Source of the DNA: Blattamonas nauphoetae
Lineage: Eukaryota > Preaxostyla > Oxymonadida
Reading direction: 5' to 3'
Length of the DNA: 64,000 nt
NCBI GenBank assembly: GCA_033064195.1
Contig: JARBJD010000012.1
Span: forward strand, 186,001 to 250,000
The position numbers were made by a program, and so were the translations under genes. Every line of letters begins with the position of its first letter. Positions within the stretch are counted from its first letter, which is position 1. Under the pieces are notes generated by a model. That model was not told the DNA's origin, did no database searches, and worked only from the letters and a program-made list of their open reading frames with translations. Below are positions 35,030 to 46,057 of this stretch, piece by piece.

Positions 35030-37765
35030 TTACAGAAGGAAAGGAATAATTTCAATGACTCTCTGAGTGTGTGTCAGTTGTCCAAGAGCCGCAATAATTT
35101 CATCTTTACTGACAACACATTCACTTCTAAATTCTCTGATAATGCTACATACTCCTCTTTGGATCGTTTCAATCAGATCCCGTTGTTGGATCTCGTTCTT
35201 TTCGTGGAGTCGAATGTCTCCAACAAGCTTGTCCTGAACTGTTAGCATCAACTTGATATTGTTGCCAAATTCGTTCCTCTCTCTCGTCAGCACACTTTGC
35301 ATCTTTTCGAGAGAAGCGGCGTTGAGTTCTCCAGTTTTCGATGAGATGTCCAGAGTGATTTTGTTGAGGAGAGTCGAGTGAAGTGACAGGGCTTGGCGAA
35401 TAACACGCCAGACGGCTGGACGAAGGAATTCGGTGAAAGATGGAGCAGTGGTGAGTGAGGCGAGTGGGGAGTCGAGTGGAACAATGGAGTGTGAATCACT
35501 AAACACCCACTGCAGGACGCTTGGGATGGAGACGACTTTGAGACGAAGAAGTTCCCAAACGATTGGGACGATTGATTCAATGGAATTGCCCCAGAGGAAG
35601 CAGAGGAGACGGAGTACGATGAAGTGAGGGTGGACAGGAGATACAGAAGTACACTCGTCCATGATAGAGATGATCGGGGAGTACGAAAGACGGAGATGAT
35701 GCAAGAAATGCGACACCGACAAGCTTCCTGCTTCAAACAAGGCAGCAAAAACAAGAACGATCGACAATGGTTTTTGTTCTGTTGATGCAAGTGACGTGAA
35801 TGAGGGAAATGAGGAGAAGGTGGTTGCGAAGGCGTCTTTGCTCGCAGGCGTTGTCGTTGTCGAGAAGTGTGTTGCGAGAGAAGGCAGGATTTCTTTGATG
35901 ACTTTAGAGTGGATGTGGATGAAGCTGCTCAAGAACTGTGATGTATTCTCCTGCGAGACCTGTTCTGCTTGTTCTTCCGAGGCAGTTGGCTTCTCTGTGG
36001 ATGCGGCGTCCTCAACTGAATGCTTTTCTTTTGTGATCGGGTCTTCATCAGATGTATCTGTTTGTTCGGGTTCGTCCGACGAAATGTCATTCGTCGAACT
36101 TTTGTTGTCTTCGAGCTGTTTAAGATGGTCCATCAGAGGCGTGAAGGAGAAAACTGTTGGAAGGAGGACCGAGAGAGATTCTGGGACGGCTGTTTTCAGA
36201 GATTTGACCTCGCACAGGTTTAGGCAGGCTCCAAAGAACGATTCGATGAATATTCGGCGAGGATTGGAGAGAGGGAGAGAAATGAACTTCGCCCAGACTT
36301 GGTATGCAAACTGCCAATTGTACTGCGAGATGTGGTGAGCACTCCATCGAATGATGGCGTCCTTTGAGAATGGATCCATCCATCGGACGGAATTTCCACA
36401 TCCAAACAACGCGACAGCCACACAGGTGTGGATCTTCGTCTCAGTTTTGACCCAACGGCTCAGAACACTGATTGTGTACAACTCCGGAGCAGAGGAGAAG
36501 AGGTGGTGGGAGACAGAGAGGGCGCGGTATGTAGGGGAGAGGAAGGAAGAAAGGATGGCATCGAAGATGACTGCGGAGATGGATTGTTCTGGGATTGTAT
36601 TTGGCGGCGAGAAAGGGCCAATGAATGCGGAGAGAGAGCTGACGTGAGGGGAAAGAAGAGCGATGTGGTTGGCACAGTTCTCTGGAGAATCGTGAAATGA
36701 TGCCAAAATCTCGAGAGTATACTCAGAAACGAGTTTCTCTGCGAGTGTTTTGCATCCTTTGATGCCTTCTGGGACGAGTGAGAGGGACGTTAATCTGAAC
36801 GGTGCACAGGGAAGTGGAGTTGTACACTGGGAACAACAGTTAATAATAGATGGAATCTCAGATTGGGGGAATTTGGCGAGGGCTGGCGATGGAGTAATGG
36901 GGAGATTGGGGTTGGTTTCAAGGAAGGCTTGAAGAATTCGAAGCGAGACATCTATTTCAGCAGGCTCTTGTGGATCAAGAACCACGATGGATTGCATGGG
37001 AATTGCTAGTTCATCAATCATGAGCTGATGCTCAGGAGTGAAAGAATCTTGAAATTCTTTGGGGAGACGATTGAATACAGAATACTCTTCAATAATAGAA
37101 ATATATTGTTCTCTTTCCTGAGTATTCGTTGATAGAATTGGATTTGATGTGGCGATATCGTCGATCAACGCCTGAAATTCGGTTGGGACATGTTGTTTGA
37201 AGAACGAAGCGTATCGAAGGAGAGACGACAGGACACATCCGATATAGTAATGAAAAGCACCAACTGAATCAACTGTTAGATGTAGTGATGTACGTTGGTT
37301 ATTTTCTGGATAGATGAAAGAAAGTGCCTTGTTTTTGAGTTCAGACAAAAATGAAATGACTCCCTCTGGCTCTAAGACACCTTCGATGGCCATCTCAACA
37401 GTGAATCGAACCTACAAGTATAATATTTCATGTATGAGAGAATTATTGCTGAAAAAAAAACATGCCAGTGCTCTGAAGAGGAAAATACGCGAATTGGACA
37501 ATGCCGTCTTCATGGCTTCAATTGTTTTCTGAATAAACATTGAAACGAAATCTGTGCCAAAATCATTGAGGGCATAAACAAGGGCAGCAAATGATTGTGA
37601 TTTGAAGGAGATATGCTGGGCACATTGGATGATGAGATTGATGACGAAATCTTGCTGTGGAGATTCTTCTTTTCTTATTGACTCAGAAATATTCTTTATT
37701 TGGGTACGATAGTCAGCATTCTCGCCTGCTCGTGATACGATTCGCGTTAGTTCGTGTTTGTGCAT
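35030..37765 (-). CDS. NCBP1: Nuclear cap-binding protein subunit 1 (CBP80)
   Basis: Two exons: 37466-37765 and 35030-37411, 893 residues (human ~790). The first exon matches the start of the MIF4G domain (QTIKNISESI-type helices; FGTDFVSMFIQKTIEAMKTAL aligns with the human segment FGGEFVEAMIRQLKESL). The second contains AIIRWSAHHISQYNWQF, aligning with RFINWFSHHLSNFQFRW, and the C-terminal MIF4G-like helices around SIPSVLQWVFSDS. CBP80 with CBP20 binds the m7G cap of nuclear transcripts and links it to splicing, 3' processing and export. A Ser/Glu-rich insert lies at bases ~35960-36110. The intron 37412-37465 keeps register with human CBP80 only if it is a GC-AG intron (see findings). It converges with the LRR gene (215 bp). 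Confidence 0.85.
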
Positions 37766-37842
37766 CTTGAACTCTGTGGGTGGATCTTTACTAAAGGACG
37801 TGTGAACTCAATCTCTGTTTTAAAGAAAGTTTCCATTGAAGT

Positions 37843-38148
37843 TCATGTGTGATGTGAACAGATGACATTGAAGGAGCAACCGAAAGGTGACCTAATCTTC
37901 TCTCCAACCAGAATCCGAACCAGCTGAGTCAGACAGGGATGAACGATGGGGATGTCCTCTTCTGTTGCATCTTCTTCACCCACTTCAATCTGTTTGCATT
38001 GCTCCTCGTTCCAACACTCATACTCTCCTTTCTGAAACTCACCTGATGTTTCCAACTCTTCACGAGAAGAGCTTCCACCAAAAACATGGAGTTGTCGTCG
38101 AAGGGAGGGGGACATGCGCACTGTGAGGATGGCTGGGTGAATGTTCAT
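37843..38148 (-). CDS. Hypothetical 101-residue protein
   Basis: A single-exon ORF starting MNIHPAILTVRMSPSLRRQL, with an acidic middle (EVGEEDATEEDIP) and a final helix-like part (PCLTQLVRILVGEKI). It sits 77 bp upstream of CBP80 on the same strand and 199 bp from the FG-repeat gene on the other. Composition looks protein-like rather than random, but I recognise no family. It could be an exon of a larger gene. Confidence 0.4.
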   Translation of the reverse strand: MNIHPAILTVRMSPSLRRQLHVFGGSSSREELETSGEFQKGEYECWNEEQCKQIEVGEEDATEEDIPIVHPCLTQLVRILVGEKIRSPFGCSFNVICSHHT

Positions 38149-38347
38149 GTCAATATGATCAGAAAAACAAGCCTCTTTTCATTGAGAATGGTGAAAAATG
38201 AGGATCTGTCTTCTGTGAGAAGTTGATCGAATTTTCTGTGTTTTCTGAGATAAATTGATAATAAATCAACGTGTAGAAACAAGAAGTCAACTAGGGATAG
38301 TAGAAAAGAAAATGGTGAAGGTGTGGTTCTATTAAGACAATTAGGGG

Positions 38348-41341
38348 ATGATCAATCCAATCACCCCTGACATGACATTTACTGGACAACAAGCATTCTA
38401 CAAAGCAAAAATAGCCACTCTTTCTCAGGAGCGAGATTCCATCCAACTTCAACTCTCTCAAATCATCCAAGAGAACGGAAAACTGATCCGATTGAAAAGT
38501 GAGATTGACTTAAAATTACAGCAAATTAAAAACGAACTCCGTCAACTAAATGATCTGAAATATCGCCTGGATCAAAGAGAAAGAGATTTAGATGAACGAG
38601 AGAAAAGACTCCAAGAACGTGAATTGTCTCTTTCGTCACGGAACAAGCTGTCTCATCATTCATCAGAAGAAATTCAGCAAATATCACAAGATCTCAAAAA
38701 CCAATTCGAATCATTTAAAGTGGAAGTGCGCCACCTCATCTCCTCACAAACAAACTTCTCAACTACTCACCAGAACGTTGCTACCACATACCCGATGCCA
38801 CCACAGAAAAATTCATTTCAAACTGAATCAACCGTCTCAAAGATGGGAACCAATTTTCTTTCTATGACTCAACCTCTTCCCGACACGAAACCACACAAGA
38901 ACTCAACAAATACGCAACACTCGTCTGAGCACAGTGATCGTCCACCTATTTCTCTTTTATTGAACCAATCACCATCAATACTAACAGACAATCAAATCAG
39001 GAATAACCTTCCATCAAAATCTTTGCCCCAAGAAAACAAGCCCATGCCTCCCCTCCCCACAGATGCGAAACAAAGTTTTCCAGTCGGTTCAACTCTTCAG
39101 ACAGCTCAGAACGTCATGCCAACCCCATTTCCTACAGCCGACGCTGAAGGAAAAATGCAAATGTCTGCTTCCCGTGTGATTGAATCAAAAAGTGGACTAT
39201 CCAACAAATTGCCAGAAACTGTGCAGAATGACAAAGCCCCGTCTGTCGGTGGCTTGGGCCAGAACTCAACACTTCCTTCTGTCTTTGGGCCGAAGACAGA
39301 TACAGCTGCACCAACACAAACGAACAAGGACCCGGAAACTGTGCAGAATGACAAAGCCCCGTCTGTCGGTGGCTTGGGCCAGAACTCAACACTTCCTTCT
39401 GTCTTTGGGCCGAAGACAGATACAGCTGCACCAACACAAACGAACAAGGACCCGGAAACTGTGCAGAATGACAAAGCCCCTTCATCCTCAAGTCCTGTTC
39501 CGTCAACACAAACAACCACACCAACACAGACGAGCAATGGATCGTCTCTGACATCACCCTTTACACCGAAGACAGATTCATCCCCCGTCTCAGGCTTTGG
39601 ATTGAAGACATCTGTATTCAAATCGAACACAGAAACACTACCGACTTCGACTGTCTTTGGGAAACAGACCTCATCTAAACCATTCGGATTTAATCCGAAC
39701 ACAGAAACCGACACGCCATCTGTTCGCAATTATCAGCAGGTACCCAATGCATCAACATCAATGCCATCAGAAGAAACAAAAACAAACAAATTCACTTTTG
39801 GCGCGGATGTCTTCGCAAAGACGAAAACTTCGCAGCCCAAATCTATCTTTGGGACAGCCCAACCAGGTTCTGTTCCGACGTCGTCTGTCTTTGGGACCGC
39901 CCAACCAGGTTCTGTTCCGACGTCGTCTGTCTTTGGGACCGCCAAGCCAGGTTCTGTTCCGACGTCGTCTGTCTTTGGGACAGCCCAACCAGGTTCTGTT
40001 CCGACGTCGTCTGTCTTTGGGACCGCCAAGCCAGGTTCTGTTCCGACGTCGTCCGTCTTTGGGACCGCCAAGCCAGGTTCTGTTCCGACGTCGTCCGTCT
40101 TTGGGACCGCCAAGCCAGGTTCTGTTCCGGCGTCGTCCGTCTTTGGGACAAACACCATCTCAAACCTTCCATCACACCAATTCGGAACTCTTTCCGCTCC
40201 AGAAACCAATGACAATGTTGGTTCAGTTTTTGAGAAGAGTGTGAAGAAGGAAGAAAAACCAGAAGAGGCGAAGACAGAGATTAAAGAAGAGATCTCCGAA
40301 GAAATCATGAAGGAGGAAGATTCACATGTTGAGCCGAACAGGAAAGAACAAGAAGACAAAAACAAGGAAGAAGAGACCCAAAGAGACGAAAAGAAAGAGG
40401 AGCAGAACAACAAAGACAATAATGACGAGGAGAAGACAGAAGAAACCACAGATGGAGAAAAGAAGGGAGACAGCTCTCCAACTCCAAAACAGGATGACAC
40501 AAAGCCTCAGTCAGCTCTGTCCCCATTCGCATTTCCACTCCCTCCAACCACAACACAGAACAATCCATTCGCAATCTCAGCCAAGCTCCATCCAGTCACA
40601 TCTGCCGAGGCGAAGGAAGATGTCTATGAAAAGAAACCGAAGCAGACAGCCAAGCAAAACGTTCCTGCATCGGAGATCAAGCTGGGAGCTTCAGCATTTG
40701 GAGTCATGCCTGTCTTCGCCGTCAAAGTGGACACAAAAGTGGCAGAGGACGAGACGAACACTGACAGTGCTGACAAGCCCAAATCAGATGATTCAAACAA
40801 ACCCGAATCAGACGATTCAAACAAACCCGAATCAGACGATTCAAACAAGCCCAAATCAGATGATTCAAACAAACCCGAATCAGATGATTCAAACAAACCC
40901 GAATCAGATGATTCAAACAAACCCGAATCAGATGATTCAAACAAGCCCAAATCAGATGATTCAAACAAACCCGAATCAGACGATTCAAACAAGCCCAAAT
41001 CAGACGATTCAAACAAACCCGAATCAGATGATTCAAACAAGACAGATGCCAAGTGGGGGGACATTGTGAGTGACAAGCCACGCCCAACCACCAAAGCCAG
41101 CAAGAACAAGAAGCAAGAGTATAAACCACCAAAAGAGGAAGCATTTGAGAGCGAGGAGGAGTATTTCGAAAGTGAAGACGGAGAGCCGTACTACGAGGGA
41201 GAGTACGATGAGAATGAGGAATACGACGAAAACGAGGATGATGGGGAAGAAGAAGGGTACGGTGAAGAAGAGGAATACCAAGAGGACGACCCTGTGGAGA
41301 AGAAGCCTGCTTGGGCCACCTACACTCCGAAAAAGACTTGA
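38348..41341 (+). CDS. FG-repeat nucleoporin-like protein
   Basis: Single exon, 997 residues. Residues ~15-135 form a coiled coil (ATLSQERDSIQLQLSQIIQE; heptads with many Gln/Leu/Arg). The middle (about 150-620) is rich in Ser, Thr, Pro and Gln with FG dipeptides, mostly as SVFG or TVFG, including seven tandem copies of a 14-residue FGTA(Q/K)PGSVPTSSV unit. A Glu/Lys-rich stretch (~640-710), eleven copies of KP(E/K)SDDSN and a strongly acidic Tyr-rich tail follow. FG repeats plus a coiled coil are the hallmark of nuclear-pore FG nucleoporins that bind transport receptors. No autoproteolytic Nup98 domain or Ran-binding domain is visible, so the assignment rests on composition and repeats only. 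Confidence 0.6.
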   Translation: MINPITPDMTFTGQQAFYKAKIATLSQERDSIQLQLSQIIQENGKLIRLKSEIDLKLQQIKNELRQLNDLKYRLDQRERDLDEREKRLQERELSLSSRNKLSHHSSEEIQQISQDLKNQFESFKVEVRHLISSQTNFSTTHQNVATTYPMPPQKNSFQTESTVSKMGTNFLSMTQPLPDTKPHKNSTNTQHSSEHSDRPPISLLLNQSPSILTDNQIRNNLPSKSLPQENKPMPPLPTDAKQSFPVGSTLQTAQNVMPTPFPTADAEGKMQMSASRVIESKSGLSNKLPETVQNDKAPSVGGLGQNSTLPSVFGPKTDTAAPTQTNKDPETVQNDKAPSVGGLGQNSTLPSVFGPKTDTAAPTQTNKDPETVQNDKAPSSSSPVPSTQTTTPTQTSNGSSLTSPFTPKTDSSPVSGFGLKTSVFKSNTETLPTSTVFGKQTSSKPFGFNPNTETDTPSVRNYQQVPNASTSMPSEETKTNKFTFGADVFAKTKTSQPKSIFGTAQPGSVPTSSVFGTAQPGSVPTSSVFGTAKPGSVPTSSVFGTAQPGSVPTSSVFGTAKPGSVPTSSVFGTAKPGSVPTSSVFGTAKPGSVPASSVFGTNTISNLPSHQFGTLSAPETNDNVGSVFEKSVKKEEKPEEAKTEIKEEISEEIMKEEDSHVEPNRKEQEDKNKEEETQRDEKKEEQNNKDNNDEEKTEETTDGEKKGDSSPTPKQDDTKPQSALSPFAFPLPPTTTQNNPFAISAKLHPVTSAEAKEDVYEKKPKQTAKQNVPASEIKLGASAFGVMPVFAVKVDTKVAEDETNTDSADKPKSDDSNKPESDDSNKPESDDSNKPKSDDSNKPESDDSNKPESDDSNKPESDDSNKPKSDDSNKPESDDSNKPKSDDSNKPESDDSNKTDAKWGDIVSDKPRPTTKASKNKKQEYKPPKEEAFESEEEYFESEDGEPYYEGEYDENEEYDENEDDGEEEGYGEEEEYQEDDPVEKKPAWATYTPKKT
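39212..39481 (+). repeat. 120-nt tandem duplication (40 residues)
   Basis: Two nearly identical 120-nt units (39212-39331, 39332-39451) and the first ~30 nt of a third. Each codes for ETVQNDKAPSVGGLGQNS followed by an SVFG motif and a TQTNKDP linker. Confidence 0.9.
39848..40141 (+). repeat. Seven 42-nt units coding FG repeats
   Basis: Units of exactly 42 nt differ mainly at one codon (Gln/Lys after FGTA) and a few silent third positions. The near-identity at nucleotide level points to recent expansion or gene conversion. Confidence 0.9.
40775..41038 (+). repeat. Eleven 24-nt units coding KP(E/K)SDDSN
   Basis: Perfect 24-nt periodicity with only Glu/Lys and GAT/GAC variation. Long open frames on the other strand across this array are artefacts of the periodicity. 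Confidence 0.9.
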
Positions 41342-41463
41342 TTTTCGGCTCACATTTAAATGTGATGCTTAACATCTGAATTTTCAACTTTTTTTGAATG
41401 AAACACTTCATATTTCACTTCTTTTTGATTGAACTTTGAAGAAAGGAGAATAACCAGACGGTG

Positions 41464-43723
41464 ATGACACTGTTGAAATATCAATCTCAAGTATTTACTT
41501 CTGCAGTCTCTTCAATCACACTCACTTCCGATCTCCCCATAAAAGAAATGTCACTCTTGTCACTCGCTTTCCCTTCAGAGGATATCTCACAACCATCAAC
41601 TACCCCAGTTTTTGGACCACCGACAGTTGTACCTGCGTCATTGAATCTTCCAAAGACGTACTTCAACAACTCAGAAGTCATCTACAGAACAGCAGATTTC
41701 TTCTCAACAACAACAGCCCAACCTAAGCAAACTTCCAAAAGCAAGGAACAATCCACCTCACAGAATCTTGAAGAAGTTTTCCAAACAATCGAACAATCCA
41801 CATCAAAACCAAAGCCATCGACTCACAGGAAAAAGTATCCACAAAACCAAAGAAGCTACCGTCGAGACACATACCAATCACAAAATAGGTGGCACCAGCG
41901 TCGTGAGCGTTTGATACTTTATTCATCTTCAGCTATTTTGTCTTGTAGAGCAACAAATTCACATTCGTGAACTCCCAATCGAGAGCAGAGATGACTGGAC
42001 TCCCCTCGAAAGTTGGCTCCTTCAAGCTCTCGCTAAGAGAAAGTCAGCACATCCATTGGTAATTACGCCTCGAACACTCGCTCAGTGTGGTCTTGTGGGC
42101 CAATACAGATCGGACCTTGACTCTGTCACAAGCAATCGTCCCGTCCCACTCCCAAATGTCAACGTGTCAATACCTCCTCAGTCAACCTCATCGTCCGATC
42201 CATATCTTCAGGAGCTCAGTAAACTTCCCGAATTTGATGGCTCAATCTTCACCACAGAACAGATTCTTGCTGTCTTGATGAGCTGTCCAAGATCTCATTA
42301 TCCTTGGGAACTTGCTCTCCGTGAACAGGAGCATCTGTACTATGACGAGGAAACCAAAGAAACTCGCCCAATACGCACATTCTTCCTGGACAAAGTGCCG
42401 TTTGAAGGATCTCTCCTGGACCACTCAATGATGTTTGAAAACTACACAAATGCTCCCGTTCTCAATGGTCTTGGCTGTCTTGACCCAACAGATTCCGTTG
42501 AAGTCCCAGGCTACAACGCAACTTTCCTGTCACACGAAGCTGGTGTTGCTGAAGCACGTTTCTTCTCCCAGGCTGTTGATTCGTCAGTTAAGCCTATCTC
42601 AATCCAGGGTGCTGTTGCTGAAGGATATCCGGTCCCAGAGCAACCTCAACAGCATTCCGGATTTCCTCCCTGTGGATACCGCTATATTGCTGTGAACATT
42701 TCGAATAGATTGTCCATTGTTTATCGCGCGCGCATTGACGCTGTTTTGGAGGAGGAAGAGGAGATCGAGAAGGAGGACGACAACGAAGAGAAGGACAGAT
42801 CAAAGAACAGTGGAAAGACAGAAAAACCAGAATTTGTGAACATACACACACTCAACGAACTCAACCCACATCTTCTCCTCACACTCATCTCAAAGACCCA
42901 AAATCTTCAACAAACAACGCAGCAAATGTACTCAAATCTCCGCTCCAACTGGAAGGGAGATCTCATCAGCCAGCTTGGCATTGTCCTCTCAAAAGAAGCC
43001 AAACACAACATTTTCAAGCTCTCCCGATGGTTCTACGAAGCTATGCTTGCTCGTGTGACGAAGGTGAAGGTTGGATTTGCCAGCCGAGTCTCGAACACGG
43101 CATCTCACACTCTGCTGAAGTCCGCCACTTACAAACTCGACGAACTTGCTGCTTTGATCAACATTGACATGTCGAGTGGGTGGGAGATTCTGACGACAAT
43201 CCTGTCGCATGTCATGGCCACACTGATGACGGAGAAGGAAAAATTGAAGGAGGACGAAGAATACAAGCTGCACACGTACATCATCATGCGTGAGCCAACC
43301 AAGGTCAGCATCCAACTTCTCAGTGTTCCGAACGGATCCATCGATGCTGCGCTGGAGGGACGAAGAACGGTTCTGAAGGAAGATGAGGTTGAGAAGAAAG
43401 TTGGACAGGTCGAGCGTGTTGAAGAGAAGGCGGAAGAAGCTGAACAAGCGACGACAGAGGAGATGCTTGCAGTCCAATCGGCTCTTCAGTCATTCACCAA
43501 ACGAATTGGACTCACTGGAGCTGGTTCTAAAGATTTCCGAATGGCAGAATCGGACATTTTCAGATCAGCCAAATTCGGAATCTCATTTGCTGAGCACGAA
43601 GAGGAGGAACACGTTGTGCAGGCCGAAGATCCGGTGGACGACCTCGACGACGAAGGCGAGTTCATTCCATCTCAAATCCACAAGCGTGCTATCAACGTGA
43701 TCACCACCATCACAGAACCCTAA
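41464..43723 (+). CDS. EIF3D: Translation initiation factor eIF3 subunit d
   Basis: Two exons: 41464-41908 and 41949-43723 (40-nt intron), 739 residues, longer than the human ~550. Recognisable segments in order: the basic linker before the intron, IESRDDWTPLESWLL (like VRSDWEVKEEMDFPRL), TTEQILAVLMSCPRSHYPWE (like ATDAILATLMSCTRSVYSWD), GYRYIAVNISNRLSIVYRAR, FVNIHTLNELNP (like FINIKTLNEWD), KHNIFKLSRWFYEAMLA (like NNSYKLARWTCCALLA), SRVSNTASHTLL and TYKLDELAALINIDMSSGW. eIF3d is the eIF3 subunit with a cap-binding fold that promotes selective translation. Extra length is in a Glu/Lys-rich insert (~bases 42740-42830) and a longer acidic tail. The ATG is the first after an in-frame TGA at 41437. 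It follows the FG-repeat gene on the same strand. Confidence 0.9.
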
Positions 43724-43788
43724 TCATCTCACTGAAGCTAATTTTGACAAAAGTGTCGAAATAAAACAATCAAGAGTGAAATGTCGTG

Positions 43789-45893
43789 TTACCACTCGTT
43801 CTTGAGAGGCGGTGGTTCGTCCGGATAGCCGTACGAATGGTTGATCCACTCATCCTTGGGTGGCTCCTGTTTTGTTCCTCTGTTGCGATCAGGGGAAAAT
43901 GAACCAGAATTGTTCCCCCAACCCCCCGGAGTGTCACGTAGTGGTGAAGGAGAACGTCTGCGCGGAGATGGAGAGTGTCTTCGCGGCGATGGAGACCGAC
44001 TTCGTCTTGATCCTCCCCATGAGTGGTCATTCCTCCGACTGTCTCTTCTATCATTCCTCCAGTCATCCCTTCTGTCTTGGCGACTGTCTCCCCATCCATC
44101 TCTTCTGTCGTCTCGCCTGTCGTCTCTTCGGTTCAGCATTGGCTGTTCCCATCTCTGTGGTGTTGATGCAGACAGCACTGGCGCAGCCGATTGTACCTGT
44201 TGAGGGAACGGTGACGAAGAGTTCCCCCAATCGCTCTGCACCTGCCCACCGTATCCACTGTGTGATTGGGGAGGGGGGTTGTTCCAAGAAGGAGGGGGAT
44301 TGCTCCAAGAGGGCGGAGGGTGGGACGATCCAAACCCACTTCCGATTGGTTCTGCGTTTGATCCGCTTCTTCCTCCGCGTCCTCGTCCAAATCGGCCAGA
44401 CCCACCGCCACCACCACGGGAGTCGTTTTGGGCGTCGTAGAGTTCTTGTGGGACTGGTTGACGGACTTCTTTGAGATTGTTGATGAGATCACGAGCCATT
44501 TTATTGTCATCGGGAGTGAAAAAGGAGACAGAACATCCATCTCGTGATGCACTGAAGTAGAGTAAGGAAAGAGAAAGAAGTAAACCGTGCTGTTCGACCA
44601 ATTCTGTGAATATAGCTGTCGATTGTTTTGGGGATGTCGTAATTCACGACATACATTATATCCTTTACGTCTGAGAAGCAACTCAACATAGACAGCGAAA
44701 AAGGAAGATATACCAATTCCACGACTTGCAACGTCAGTTGCTACACAGAGTGGGGCCTTCCCTGCTTTGAACTCTGCCATTACCCAATCTCGTTCTCCCT
44801 GTCCTTTATCTCCATGAAGACTGAGTGCATTAACACCATTTCTTCGTAACAAGCGTGTTAGCTCTTCAGCATCTCGTTTGGTGTTCGCGAAAATAAGCAT
44901 TCGTCCGTTCTGAATGTTTTCCTGCAGCCATCTCAAGAATTTTCCTTCTTTATCCATACTTGTGCAAAAGATAAACTTTTGAGTGATTCTTTCATTCGCT
45001 GTCATATCCATACTTCCAATATTAAACCGAACGAGATTCGTCTGGTCGAGGAAATCATTTGCGAGTTGTTGAACTTCTCTTGGCCACGTTGCACTCCACA
45101 TCAGAGTTTGTCGATCCTTTCTGATCTGGGAAACGATCTTCCTCAGTTGGGGTTCGAATCCAATATCCAGCATTCGATCTGCTTCATCCAAAACTAGAAA
45201 TGTCGTTCGTCTGAGGTTCGTTGCATTCGATTCAAGGAGATCAATGAGTCGTCCAGGTGTAGCAATACAGATCTCGACACCACCCTGCAGAGCCCGAATT
45301 TGTGGGTTGCGAGGAACACCGCCGTAAAGTGTGGTTACTCTGATTCGACGAGGGGCATACTTTGCGATTTCTTGTTCAATTTGAAGTGCAAGTTCACGTG
45401 TCGGTGCTAAACATACCGCAATTGGACCATCTCCACTTTGAACTGGTCGTTGTGCGGCAATGTGAGTGAGTGCAGGGAGAGCAAAGGCCAGTGTCTTACC
45501 AGAACCTGTTTCTGCAATGCCAATTAAATCTTGGCCAGACAAGGCAGCTGGCCACGATATTTGTTGGATGAGAGTCGGTTTTGAGAATCCTGCACGCTTA
45601 AGTCCATCTTCGATTTCAGGATTGAATTGAGCATGATAGAACTCAAGAATCGGTTTAGGAACAGTGCTTCCTGTGACAAAGACTTCATTTTTGCGGTAAA
45701 AATCTTGAACTTGATCAGGAGACATGCGAGAAATCTCTTGATGTTCTTTGTAGAAATCCTTCTGAATTGGTGGTTGTCCTGAAAAATCGACAGACTGAGG
45801 AAGATTTGAACCAAGAGAACTCATTGGATCAAACCTTCCCTCATTGCTGCGACTCGAATAGGAGTAATCATCTGAACTTCCACCCCAAGACAT
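43789..45893 (-). CDS. DEAD-box RNA helicase, DDX5/Dbp2 type
   Basis: Three exons: 44714-45893, 44586-44670, 43789-44551 (introns 43 and 34 nt), 675 residues. All core motifs are present in order: Q motif ([18 protein letters not shown]), I AETGSGKT, Ia PTRELA, Ib TPGRLID, II DEAD, III SAT, then helicase C motifs with [12 protein letters not shown], and HRIGRTAR after the first splice. After the core comes a Gly/Arg-rich (RGG) stretch, a Pro-rich part and an Arg-Asp/RS-like tail ([16 protein letters not shown]). The [12 protein letters not shown] Q region and the [14 protein letters not shown] wording fit the DDX5/DDX17/Dbp2 group, which unwinds RNA in splicing, rRNA processing and transcription. 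Start chosen at MSWGG; the frame is open further upstream but without similarity. It converges with eIF3d, 65 bp apart. Confidence 0.92.
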
Positions 45894-46057
45894 TTCAGTT
45901 GTGAACCCTTTGTTCTGGATTGTTCGTTTGCTTTTGCAAAAGAAAATGGATAATCGACGAGAAAAATGAACGATATCAATTAAAACAAGTGAGTGCTCCG
46001 AAATGGGGAACAAGACAAGAAAAAAAGGAGATTAAAAGAAATGTGGTGAAATCGGTA

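Noticed and set aside
39106..41411. Long open frames on the minus strand and in other plus frames over the FG-repeat gene (up to ~255 residues)
   Set aside because: They are produced by the 42-, 24- and 120-nt periodic repeats, all multiples of three; their translations are simple periodic strings.
43860..44474. 204-residue plus-strand ORF opposite the helicase tail
   Set aside because: Antisense of the Gly/Arg/Asp-rich helicase C-terminus, which is supported by splicing and motifs.
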